DNA from: an uncultured Pelagibacteraceae bacterium
GTDB lineage: Bacteria; Pseudomonadota; Alphaproteobacteria; Pelagibacterales; Pelagibacteraceae
DNA: 64,000 nucleotides
Assembly: GCA_902635865.1 (NCBI GenBank)
Contig: CACPPD010000001.1
Coordinates: 1-64,000, forward strand
Direction of reading: 5' to 3'
In this document: positions 54,776 through 63,365 of the stretch, piece after piece
Layout of the letters: the number at the start of each line of letters is the position of its first letter
Numbering within the stretch: position 1 is the stretch's first letter
The notes under the pieces: model-generated
Told to the model about the DNA's origin: nothing
Databases searched by the model: none
Seen by the model: only the letters and a program-made list of their open reading frames with translations
Made by a program: the position numbers and the translations under genes

Positions 54776-55431
54776 GATCTTTGACCAAAGATGTTTGAAC
54801 CAATTCTCAGAAAAGTTGAATTATGCTCTGCTGCTTTCATAAAATCTGAAGACATCCCCATACTGAGTTCATCTAAACTATACAAATTATTAAAATTATT
54901 CATTTCTTTAAAGTAAATAGATGCGTCTCCTAACTCTGGTGGTATACACATAAATCCAACTAAATTTAATTCAAGTTCTTTACAACAATTAACCAAATTT
55001 TTGAGTTCGCTAATTTGTACTCCAGACTTCTGATTTTCATTCCCTATATTTATTTGTATAAAAATTTTAATTTTTCTTTGTATTTTTTTTTGTTCATCAG
55101 CAATTTTTTTTGCTAACTTTTGGCTATCCACAGAATGGATATAATCAAATAATCTAACAGCAGATTTAACTTTATTTGTTTGTAATTTTCCAATCATATG
55201 AAGCTGAATATTTGGATTATTTTCCTTTATTTCAGACCATTTATCTAAAGCCTCTTGTACTTTATTTTCTCCAAAATCCAGATGACCATACTCAATTAAA
55301 GGAGAAATTTTTTCTAGATTAAAGGTCTTTGAAACTGCAATAATTTTTGGTAACTTTTTTATTTTAGAAACTTCGACTAATAATTTTAGTTGATTATTTA
55401 TATTAATTAAATTTTGAACAATCTCATGCAT
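54772..55431 (-). CDS. PLP homeostasis protein YggS/PLPBP
   Basis: PLP-binding protein involved in vitamin B6 and amino-acid balance; 219 residues. The PLP lysine is in IIAVSKTF (about 30-37), followed by FGENKVQEALDKW at about 52, LHMIGKLQTNKVK at about 76 and the signature LSMGMSSDFMKAAEHNSTFLRIGSNIFG (cited in parts) near the end. Its start codon directly abuts the start codon of the divergent thiE-like gene (ATGCAT). Confidence 0.94.
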   Translation of the reverse strand: MHEIVQNLININNQLKLLVEVSKIKKLPKIIAVSKTFNLEKISPLIEYGHLDFGENKVQEALDKWSEIKENNPNIQLHMIGKLQTNKVKSAVRLFDYIHSVDSQKLAKKIADEQKKIQRKIKIFIQINIGNENQKSGVQISELKNLVNCCKELELNLVGFMCIPPELGDASIYFKEMNNFNNLYSLDELSMGMSSDFMKAAEHNSTFLRIGSNIFGQRS

Positions 55432-55956
55432 TTTAATTTAAAAACAAGATATTACTTTATTAACAAGTTTAATACAAAAATTATTGATAAACTTGATAAA
55501 CAAACAGTTGTAATCTATCGAAATTATTTATCCACAAAAGAGAACAGAGTATTTTTGCTAAAAATTAAAAAATATTGTCACAAAAAGAAAATTAAATTTT
55601 ATTTATCTAATAATATTAAATTAGCTATTAAACTTAATTTAGACGGAGCATATATCCCTTCCTTCAATAAGAATTATAATCATTTAAGTTTCTCTTTAAA
55701 AAAGAACTTTAAAATTATAGGCTCCGCACATAACATTTCTCAAATTAGAAACAAAGAAATTCAAAAAGTGGAGAAAATTGTTTTATCATCATTATTTAAA
55801 AAGAATTCAAATTTTCTGGGTATAAATAAATTTAAATCACTTTCAAAAATGACCAATAAAAAAATAATAGCATTAGGAGGAATTTCAAAAAAAAACCTAA
55901 GATCTTTGAGGCTTACAAATATCTCAGAATTCGCAGGTATTTCATATTTTGAATAA
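55426..55956 (+). CDS. ThiE/TenI-like thiamine phosphate synthase fold protein
   Basis: A 176-residue TIM-barrel protein of the thiamine monophosphate synthase superfamily. VIYRNYLSTKENR at about 30, the barrel strand KFYLSNNIKLAIKLNLDGAYIPS (cited in part, about 57-78), IIGSAHN and the phosphate-binding IIALGGISKKNLRSLR near 147. It is shorter and more divergent than true ThiE, and the diphosphate-loop residues are hard to place, so a TenI-like or altered role is possible. I use the ATG at 55426; an in-frame TTG at 55414 is the alternative. Confidence 0.72.
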   Translation: MHFNLKTRYYFINKFNTKIIDKLDKQTVVIYRNYLSTKENRVFLLKIKKYCHKKKIKFYLSNNIKLAIKLNLDGAYIPSFNKNYNHLSFSLKKNFKIIGSAHNISQIRNKEIQKVEKIVLSSLFKKNSNFLGINKFKSLSKMTNKKIIALGGISKKNLRSLRLTNISEFAGISYFE

Positions 55957-55988
55957 AAAAAAGGCCCCTAAAAAGGGGCCCTTTTATA
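55956..55988. terminator. Bidirectional terminator between thiE-like gene and porin
   Basis: A strong hairpin, GGCCCCT ... AGGGGCC with flanking A and T runs and a 4-base loop, lies directly after the thiE-like stop and 20 bases after the porin stop. In the porin direction it ends in eight T; in the other direction in TTTTATAATTT. It is the most GC-rich hairpin in the window, fitting a highly expressed porin transcript. Confidence 0.85.
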
Positions 55989-56006
55989 ATTTGTTTCTAA
56001 ACTAAA

Positions 56007-56957
56007 TTAGAATGCAAACGATAGACCTAAAGACCATAGCTCTCTATCTTGAGTAGCGTTAGTAGTTCCGTCCATGTTAGCTGCATCTTTCATAGAAGCA
56101 GTTATAGTCATTCCACCAGCTGTGTAAGCTGCAGTAATTGACTCGTACTCACCATCTGTTTTTGATGGTCTTTCAACTGTTTCTGAACCGTAAGTGATAG
56201 ATAACTCATCACTCACTGTGTATGATACTTTGTAAGATGAAGTATCATCATCAGATGCTGTTCCAGTAGTATCAAACTCGTAATTTGAGTAAGCTACAGT
56301 GAATGAACCCATAGCGTAAGACGCTTTAAGTGCAGTACCTTCACCTTTGTTACCTACTGTAGTGTCATCACCTTTACCATAGCTAACTGATAATCCTTCA
56401 ACACCTGTGTAAGTTGCTGAATATGATGTAGCAGAACTAGCTGTTGTTCCAGTTGGCGTATAACCAGCAGATATTGATAAACCATCAACCATAGCAGGAA
56501 GAGTATATAACATTGAGTTACTTCCTCCACCTACACCTGTTGGGTGTACAGTTGTAGCAATATCAAATGAATCCCAGATATCACCAGCAGCAGTAGTATC
56601 TAAAGCAGATACAGCTGAGCTTCCACCTTCACCAGAGAACTTAAGAGATCCTAAGCCATCTGAACTGATTGTCACTGAGTGAGAATCAAATGGAGATGTT
56701 TCATTAGCGTTTTCATCGTCACCTTGGTCGATAACGAAAGATAGTGCTACGTTAAGACCATTGTCTAACTCACCACCACCTGTGAAAGTTAACTGGTTAC
56801 CCATAGAGAATGACTTACCAGCGTTTGCAGCACCACCATTGATGTGCTCAAGAGAGATGCTTGCTGAACCTGCAACAGACATTTCGCCTGCGTTTGCAGA
56901 TACTGCAACAAGTGAACCTGCTAATGCAGATAAACCTATTTTTTTAAAGTTGTTCAT
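56007..56957 (-). CDS. Outer-membrane porin (SAR11 type)
   Basis: Trimeric-type beta-barrel porin of 316 residues. I chose the ATG at 56957 because a strong Shine-Dalgarno (AAAGGAG, 56966-56972) lies eight bases upstream and it gives a clean signal peptide MNNFKKIGLSALAGSLVAVS ending ANA. The mature protein is Gly/Ser/Thr-rich with alternating strands and ends in LWSLGLSFAF, the terminal Phe used by the barrel-assembly machinery. Base composition and codon use are clearly less AT-rich than in neighbouring genes, consistent with very high expression. Confidence 0.92.
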   Translation of the reverse strand: MNNFKKIGLSALAGSLVAVSANAGEMSVAGSASISLEHINGGAANAGKSFSMGNQLTFTGGGELDNGLNVALSFVIDQGDDENANETSPFDSHSVTISSDGLGSLKFSGEGGSSAVSALDTTAAGDIWDSFDIATTVHPTGVGGGSNSMLYTLPAMVDGLSISAGYTPTGTTASSATSYSATYTGVEGLSVSYGKGDDTTVGNKGEGTALKASYAMGSFTVAYSNYEFDTTGTASDDDTSSYKVSYTVSDELSITYGSETVERPSKTDGEYESITAAYTAGGMTITASMKDAANMDGTTNATQDRELWSLGLSFAF

Positions 56958-57151
56958 ATTAATTACTCCTTTATATGATTTGTTAATTATTAATAATAAA
57001 CAAGCTTCATATATCAAATTCAGTTCTTTTTTTTCTCCAAAAAACCCTTAAATAGATTAAATTAGTCCCGATTGTTGTATTTTTGCAACATTTTTTATCC
57101 TTTTTTTCCTATATTTTAAGTATTAAGAGATTATGTTGTATAAATTTAAAA

Positions 57152-57706
57152 ATGTTCAATATGCACTCTAAAAAAATCTTTAAATTAGCAATTTTAGGCT
57201 TTTTTGCATTATTTTTATTCAATTCATGTGTTGACAAAATTCCTGGTGGTGATGCAAGAAAATTTCCAGACGATCCTGAACTTAGAGTGAAAAAAAACCT
57301 TGAAGAAGGTCGTGGTTTCAAATTAATGGATGCTACGCAAAAGCAACGTGGAGGAGTTTTTGAATTTGCTAGCTCAAATGAATTATGGAGAGCTTCTTTA
57401 GATGTAATTGACTTTATGCCATTATCTTCAGTAAATTATAGTGGGGGGATTATAATATCAGATTGGTACTCATCAGAGCAGAGTTCAAATGAAAGTATAA
57501 AGGTTTCAATAAGGTTTTTGACAAATGAAATAAGATCTGATGCGCTAGATATAAAGATTTTTAATAGAAAATGTGATTTAAGCTTACTAAATTGTAAAGT
57601 AAATGAAAATAAAGGTGCTTTGGTTGCAGAGATCAAAAAAGAAATATTAAAAAAAGCTTCAGTTTACAAAAAAGAAAGTGAAGATAAAAAAAAGAAAAAA
57701 AATTAA
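57152..57706 (+). CDS. DUF3576 lipoprotein
   Basis: A 184-residue lipoprotein: hydrophobic signal (about 8-24) with lipobox FNSC, then GGDARKFPDDPELRVKKNLEEGRGF and a DUF3576 domain (SSNELWRASLDVIDFMPLSSVNYSGGIIISDWY, cited in parts), ending in a Lys-rich tail. The function is unknown; it lies before leuS-lptE-holA, as I recall for other alphaproteobacteria, and may act in the outer membrane. ATG at 57152 or 57161 (both before the signal) are plausible; an upstream ATG at 57083 adds no useful sequence. Confidence 0.85.
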   Translation: MFNMHSKKIFKLAILGFFALFLFNSCVDKIPGGDARKFPDDPELRVKKNLEEGRGFKLMDATQKQRGGVFEFASSNELWRASLDVIDFMPLSSVNYSGGIIISDWYSSEQSSNESIKVSIRFLTNEIRSDALDIKIFNRKCDLSLLNCKVNENKGALVAEIKKEILKKASVYKKESEDKKKKKN

Positions 57707-57744
57707 ACTATCCAGTTTAAACCTAAATAACTAAAATAAATTTT

Positions 57745-60288
57745 GTGGAAAGATATAATTTTAAAAAAATTGAAGAGAAATGGCAAAATCATTGGGAAAA
57801 AGAAAAGAGTTTTTCCACTAAAATAGATAAGAGTAAAGAGAAATTTTATTGTCTTGAAATGTTTCCCTATCCCTCAGGTAAAATACACATGGGACACGTA
57901 AGAAATTATGCAATTGGAGATGTTTTGGCAAGATTTAAATCTTTAAAGGGATATAATGTTTTACATCCAATGGGATGGGACTCCTTTGGTATGCCTGCAG
58001 AAAATGCAGCAAGACAAAATAATTTAAATCCAAAAGATTGGACCGAATCAAATATCTCAAATATGAAATCTCAACTCAAAAAATTAGGGCTTTCTATTGA
58101 TTGGGACAGGGAAATTTCAACCTGTTCCTCTGACTATTATAAACACCAACAAGAATTTTTTTTAGAATTATATGATAAAGGACTAGTTTATAGAAAAGAG
58201 AATTATGTAAATTGGGATCCAGTGGATGAAACCGTTTTAGCCAACGAACAAGTAATTGAGGGAAAAGGTTGGAGATCTGGAGCTATAGTAGAAAGACGTA
58301 AATTAAATCAATGGTTTTTTAACATAACTAAATTTTCTGACGAACTTCTTAAGGGTCTTGATGTACTTGATCAGTGGCCCAATAAAGTTAAAACAATGCA
58401 GAAAAATTGGATAGGCAAATCTTATGGTTGTGAAGTAAACTTTAAGATTGAGACTGATAAAGATATCGATGAAATTAAATGCTACACAACTAGACCAGAC
58501 ACTTTGTTTGGCATGTCATTTTTAGCTCTATCTGTAGATCATCCTATAGCTAAATTTTATTCTGAAGATCCAAATTTTATAAAGTTTAAAGAAGAATGTT
58601 CCAAAATTGGAACTACAGAAGAGTCTATTGCCGTTGCAGAAAAACTTGGCTTTAAAACAGATTTACTTGCCATAAACCCTATGAATAACAAAATTAAGGT
58701 TCCTGTTTATTTTGCTAATTTTGTATTAATGGATTATGGACTAGGAGCAGTATTTGGCTGCCCAGCCCATGACCAAAGGGACTTAGATTTTGCAAGAAAA
58801 TATAATTTAAAAGTCACTGCTGTAGTTAAACCAGAGAATGAAAAAGATATAGTAATTGAAAAAAAAGCTTATGTAGACAGTGGTATACTTTTTAATTCAG
58901 ATATTTTTGACGGATTAAAAGTTCCTAACGAATCCATTCCAGAAATAATTAATTATTTAGAAAAGAATAAATTTGGAGTAAGACAAACCAATTTTAGATT
59001 AAAAGATTGGGGTATCTCAAGACAAAGATATTGGGGATGCCCAATACCAATTGCTTACGATGAAAATAATAATCCTGTAAAAATTCCAAAAGAATTACTA
59101 CCAATTAAATTACCAGAAATAAAAAAACTTGATTCGACAGGAAATCCTTTGGACAAAATGGAAGATTGGAAAAAAATTAAAATAAATGGAAAGGTATGTA
59201 TTAAAGAAACAGATACTTTGGACACTTTTGTAGACTCCTCTTGGTATTTTTTAAGGTTTTGTTCACCAAATCAAACTACTTATGGATTTGACGAAGAAGA
59301 AGTAAAATACTGGATGCCTGTTGATCAATACATTGGAGGCGTTGAACATGCTATACTTCATCTTTTATATTCAAGATTTTTTATGCATGCATTATCCTTA
59401 GATAATAAGAATTTTAATTTTAAAGAACCATTCAAAGGTCTTTTTACCCAGGGTATGGTTTGCCACGAAACTTATAAGGATCAAAATAATAATTGGGTAA
59501 GTCCTGATGAATTAATAACTATCAATGGTAAAAAATTTCTTAAAGCTGACAAAACTAATGAAGTTATAGTTGGGCCATCTGAATCTATGTCTAAATCAAA
59601 AAAAAATACAATAGATCCAGAGAAAATTATTCAAGACTACGGTGCTGATTCTGTTAGGCTATTTATATTGTCAGATAGCCCACCAGAAAAAGATGTTCAA
59701 TGGTCAGACGAAGGAATGAATTCTTCTTTCAAATTTATCCAAAAATTATGGATGCTTAATCAAAAAATTTTTCTAGAAATTAATGCTGATCATCCAAAAA
59801 ATTCAGAAAATAAAATCGAGATAATAACCAATAGATTTATATATGATGTAGAAAAAAATATTGAAAACTTTAGCTATAATAAAATAATAGCAAATTTTTA
59901 TGAATTTTATTCAGCAATAAATAAATTAATTAATGATAAAATCGAAAAAAAAAGTTTAATTGAAAATTATGGGAATTCTCTTATTGCTATGAGTCCAGTT
60001 ATTCCTCATTTTGCTAACGAATGTTTGGAGATGTTAAGTATTAAAGGATTTAAATCAAAGTTTATTTGGCCAAAAATAAATAAAGAAATACTCAAAAGCG
60101 ATAAGATTAATTTCGTAGTTCAAATTAATGGTAAAACAAGGGGATTGCTTAAGGTAAATAATGGGATAAATGAGAAAGACTTAATAGGTAAAATGAGAGA
60201 AGATAACAAAATTAATAATTATATTAAAGACAAAGAATTTAAAAAAACAATATTTATACCAAATAGACTTATTAATATTATAATATAA
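57745..60288 (+). CDS. leuS: Leucyl-tRNA synthetase
   Basis: Class I synthetase with editing; 847 residues from a GTG start. The HIGH motif is in [16 protein letters not shown] (about 37-52), the editing domain (about 220-410) includes [14 protein letters not shown] and [23 protein letters not shown] and [14 protein letters not shown] follow, and the KMSKS motif is [10 protein letters not shown] (about 613-622). Followed after one base by lptE. Confidence 0.97.
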   Translation: MERYNFKKIEEKWQNHWEKEKSFSTKIDKSKEKFYCLEMFPYPSGKIHMGHVRNYAIGDVLARFKSLKGYNVLHPMGWDSFGMPAENAARQNNLNPKDWTESNISNMKSQLKKLGLSIDWDREISTCSSDYYKHQQEFFLELYDKGLVYRKENYVNWDPVDETVLANEQVIEGKGWRSGAIVERRKLNQWFFNITKFSDELLKGLDVLDQWPNKVKTMQKNWIGKSYGCEVNFKIETDKDIDEIKCYTTRPDTLFGMSFLALSVDHPIAKFYSEDPNFIKFKEECSKIGTTEESIAVAEKLGFKTDLLAINPMNNKIKVPVYFANFVLMDYGLGAVFGCPAHDQRDLDFARKYNLKVTAVVKPENEKDIVIEKKAYVDSGILFNSDIFDGLKVPNESIPEIINYLEKNKFGVRQTNFRLKDWGISRQRYWGCPIPIAYDENNNPVKIPKELLPIKLPEIKKLDSTGNPLDKMEDWKKIKINGKVCIKETDTLDTFVDSSWYFLRFCSPNQTTYGFDEEEVKYWMPVDQYIGGVEHAILHLLYSRFFMHALSLDNKNFNFKEPFKGLFTQGMVCHETYKDQNNNWVSPDELITINGKKFLKADKTNEVIVGPSESMSKSKKNTIDPEKIIQDYGADSVRLFILSDSPPEKDVQWSDEGMNSSFKFIQKLWMLNQKIFLEINADHPKNSENKIEIITNRFIYDVEKNIENFSYNKIIANFYEFYSAINKLINDKIEKKSLIENYGNSLIAMSPVIPHFANECLEMLSIKGFKSKFIWPKINKEILKSDKINFVVQINGKTRGLLKVNNGINEKDLIGKMREDNKINNYIKDKEFKKTIFIPNRLINIII

Positions 60289-60289
60289 A

Positions 60290-60757
60290 ATGTTAAAAAA
60301 ATTTATTTTGTTACTAATTTCTATAACTTTACTTTCAAACTGTGGGTTTACTCCGATACACTCAAATAAAATAAATAAGAATTTTTCTATTGAAGCTGTG
60401 TCTTTTACAGGCGATAAAACAATTAATAATTATATAAAAGTTAATTTGAAACAATTTGAAAATAATAATTCAAAGAAAAAATTTAAATTAAAAATTAATA
60501 CAAATTTTAAAAAAGATACTTTAGCTAAAGACAAAACTGCAAAAATAACAAACTTCAAATTATCGAGTGTTTCAACAATTCAAATAAGTTCTGGTGGAAA
60601 TGAAATAAAAGAAATTAAAATTTCTCAAAATAAAAATATGAATAATTATGATGATAAATTTGAAGAACGTAAGAATGAAAGAAATATAAAACAAAATTTT
60701 GCTTCAGCAATCACGAGACAGATAATTACAGAAATATCAATATTAAATGATAATTAA
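60290..60757 (+). CDS. lptE: LPS-assembly lipoprotein LptE
   Basis: Outer-membrane lipoprotein that plugs the LptD barrel for lipopolysaccharide export; 155 residues. Signal peptide with lipobox LLSNC (Cys 18), then CGFTPIH, the conserved CGF-x-P start of mature LptE. The rest is weakly conserved and basic, as usual. The identity is supported by the leuS-lptE-holA order. It overlaps the holA start by 11 bases. Confidence 0.9.
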   Translation: MLKKFILLLISITLLSNCGFTPIHSNKINKNFSIEAVSFTGDKTINNYIKVNLKQFENNNSKKKFKLKINTNFKKDTLAKDKTAKITNFKLSSVSTIQISSGGNEIKEIKISQNKNMNNYDDKFEERKNERNIKQNFASAITRQIITEISILNDN

Positions 60758-61739
60758 ATCATTTGAATTAAATAAAATAAAATTAGAAAAAAACCCATTT
60801 ATTCTATTTTATGGAAAAAACGAGGGATTAAAAAAAGAGGTAAAGAAAAGTTTAATAAATAATAGAGTAATTACAGCAAATTACGAAGAGAAAGAAATTA
60901 TAGATAATAAAGAAAATTTTTTAGAATCAATATATTCAAAATCACTATTTGAAGAAGAAAAACTTATAGTCATTAAAAGAGTAACAGATAAGTTACTAAA
61001 TATTATATCTGAAATTGTAATTAAAAACTTCAAAGATATAGTCATTATTTTAGAAGCTGAAAATTTAGAAAAAAATTCAAAAATAAGAAAATATTTTGAA
61101 AAAGAAAAAAATTGTATTTGTATCCCAATTTATCCAGATAATGATCAAACACTATTAAAAGTTGGTTTTAATTATTTAAAAAAGGAAAAAATTTCAATTT
61201 CTAACTCAAACTTAAATTTATTAGTAAGTAGATCTCACGGAAATAGACAAGCATTAATTTTAGAATTAGAGAAACTGGCGCAATTTTCAAAAAATGGAAA
61301 AAAAATTACTACAGAGATATTAACAAAATTATCAAATTTAGTTGAGAATCACGACGTATCAGAACTAATAGATAACTGTTTAGCTAACAATAAAAAACAA
61401 GCTATTAATATTTTACTTGAAAATAATTTTAGCAATGAAGATAGTGTTTTAATTATTAGAATATTCTTAAACAAATTAAAAAGAATTCTTATATTGTCAA
61501 ATGAATATAAAAAAAATAATGACATAAATCTTACAATTTCATCTGCAAAACCTCCTATCTTTTGGAAACAAAAAGAAATAACTAAACAGCAAATTTTAAA
61601 ACTAAGTCCGGAACAAATTAAAGAAATAATTTATAAATTTAATAAATTAGAAATGAAAATAAAAAAGAACTATGAAAATTCTTTAAATTTATTAACTGAT
61701 TTTATTTTTAACAGCTTTTTCAATAAAACTAATAATTAG
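60747..61739 (+). CDS. holA: DNA polymerase III delta subunit
   Basis: Clamp-loader subunit that opens the DnaN ring; 330 residues. The AAA+-like N-terminal part begins FILFYGKNEGLKKEVKKSL and has SLFEEEKLIVIKRVTDK at about 71; a C-terminal helical domain (about 220-325) carries SAKPPIFWKQKE. Sequence conservation in this family is low, but length, fold pattern and position after lptE agree. The 3' end overlaps parB by 11 bases tail to tail. Confidence 0.92.
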   Translation: MIIKSFELNKIKLEKNPFILFYGKNEGLKKEVKKSLINNRVITANYEEKEIIDNKENFLESIYSKSLFEEEKLIVIKRVTDKLLNIISEIVIKNFKDIVIILEAENLEKNSKIRKYFEKEKNCICIPIYPDNDQTLLKVGFNYLKKEKISISNSNLNLLVSRSHGNRQALILELEKLAQFSKNGKKITTEILTKLSNLVENHDVSELIDNCLANNKKQAINILLENNFSNEDSVLIIRIFLNKLKRILILSNEYKKNNDINLTISSAKPPIFWKQKEITKQQILKLSPEQIKEIIYKFNKLEMKIKKNYENSLNLLTDFIFNSFFNKTNN

Positions 61740-62571
61740 ATTTAATTATATCGATAATTTTATTTAGCTGGTCTAAATCTTTATACTCAAAAGAAATTTT
61801 TCCTTTATTTCTTTTGGTATTTTGAATATCCACACTTAAACCAATTTTATTAGAAACGGATAGTTCAAGAGCAATAATATTTGTATCTTTTTTGACTTTC
61901 GATTTTTGCCTGCCAGTTTTAAAGATTTTAACAAAATTTTCTGCTTGTCTGACTGAAAGATTATTATCTATAATTTTATTGGCTACAAAATTAGCATTAT
62001 CAAGGCCGACTAAAATTTTAGCATGGCCCGAAGTCAATTTTTGAGACTCTATTAATTTTATTACGTCACTCGGTAAAGTTAAAAGTCTCAAAGAGTTACT
62101 TATATGACTTCTACTTTTTCCGATAAATTTTGAAACTTTTTCTTGATCATAATCAAAATCGTCAATTAATCTTTTATAGCCCTGAGCTTCCTCTAAAGGG
62201 TTTAAATCATGTCTTTGAACATTTTCAACAATTGCAAATTCTAAAGATTTTAAATCATCAGCTTCAGTAATCACCACAGGAACATTATGAAGACCAGCTC
62301 TTTGAGCCGCAATCCATCTTCTCTCCCCAGCAATTATCTCATATTTTGACTTATCATCATTTGAGCTCCTGACAACTATAGGCTGGATCATTCCTCTTTC
62401 TTTTATTGAATTTGTTAAATCTTCTAAACTTTCTTCATCAAAAATCTTTCTTGGTTGGTATTTATTTGGTACTAAATCGCTTATTGATACTTTATTTTTT
62501 TCAGTTTCAACTTTTGTTTCACCTATCAATGAAGATAAACCTCTGCCCAATCCTTTTCTAATTTTATCCAT
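61729..62571 (-). CDS. parB: Chromosome partitioning protein ParB
   Basis: CTP-dependent DNA clamp that loads at parS and spreads; 280 residues. The start GRGLSSLIGE is typical. The CTPase domain has PNKYQPRKIFDEE, ERGMIQPIVVR and GERRWIAAQRAG (about 82-93), followed by ENVQRHDLNPLEEAQGYKRL, the helix-turn-helix region FIGKSRSHISNSLRLL and a short dimerisation tail. Its start overlaps the parA stop by one base. Confidence 0.97.
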   Translation of the reverse strand: MDKIRKGLGRGLSSLIGETKVETEKNKVSISDLVPNKYQPRKIFDEESLEDLTNSIKERGMIQPIVVRSSNDDKSKYEIIAGERRWIAAQRAGLHNVPVVITEADDLKSLEFAIVENVQRHDLNPLEEAQGYKRLIDDFDYDQEKVSKFIGKSRSHISNSLRLLTLPSDVIKLIESQKLTSGHAKILVGLDNANFVANKIIDNNLSVRQAENFVKIFKTGRQKSKVKKDTNIIALELSVSNKIGLSVDIQNTKRNKGKISFEYKDLDQLNKIIDIIKSNY

Positions 62572-63365
62572 TAGGCTGCGCTTCCTATTGTTGTTTCTTG
62601 ATTCATAAACTCATTGGTAAAACTGAAATATGATTTACTACCTGGACAGGTTTTGTCATAAATTAAAACAGGTATCCCATGTGATGGAGCTTCTGACAAT
62701 CTGACATTTCTTGGAATCACAGTTGAATAAACTTTTTCACTAAAATAATCTCTAGCTTCTTTCTCCACTTGAGAAGATAATTTATTTCTTTTGTCATACA
62801 TTGTTAAAAGTATCCCCCTAATTTTTAAATCTGGATTTAAATTTACCTTTATCCTTTCAACTGTTTTCATCAGCTGTGTTAAGCCCTCCAGAGCAAAAAA
62901 TTCTGTCTGGAGAGGTACCAATAGTGATTTCGAGCATACTAAAGCCATTATTGTTAGTAAGCTTAAAGAAGGTGGGCAATCAATTAAAACATAGTCGTAG
63001 GATCCGCTAGAATTGTTTAAATATGAGGCTAATTTAGTCTTGAGTATAAAAGCTCTGTTACTATCATCAGCTGTCTCTAACTCTAAGCCCGATAAATCAA
63101 CGTTTGATGTTATAATATCTAAATTTTCAAACTGTGTTTTTTTGATTACATCTCTAATATCCTTAGTTCCATTCAATACTCCATAAATTGTATCACTTGA
63201 ACTTTCCATATTAGATAATCCCAGACCTGTGGTAGCGTTGCCTTGAGGATCTAAGTCAATTACTAAAACTTTTTTATCTATTTGAGATAAGCCAGCTGCA
63301 AGATTAATCACTGTAGTGGTTTTTCCAACCCCACCCTTTTGATTTATGACTGAAATAATTTGCAT
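62571..63365 (-). CDS. parA: Chromosome partitioning ATPase ParA
   Basis: Deviant Walker ATPase that positions ParB-parS complexes; 264 residues. Deviant Walker A NQKGGVGKTTTVINLAAGL at about 8-26, Walker A' DLDPQGNATTG (about 38), Walker B DYVLIDCPPSLSLLT (about 124) and PRNVRLSEAPSHGIPV near the end. The stop of rsmG abuts its start, so rsmG-parA-parB are one operon. Confidence 0.98.
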   Translation of the reverse strand: MQIISVINQKGGVGKTTTVINLAAGLSQIDKKVLVIDLDPQGNATTGLGLSNMESSSDTIYGVLNGTKDIRDVIKKTQFENLDIITSNVDLSGLELETADDSNRAFILKTKLASYLNNSSGSYDYVLIDCPPSLSLLTIMALVCSKSLLVPLQTEFFALEGLTQLMKTVERIKVNLNPDLKIRGILLTMYDKRNKLSSQVEKEARDYFSEKVYSTVIPRNVRLSEAPSHGIPVLIYDKTCPGSKSYFSFTNEFMNQETTIGSAA

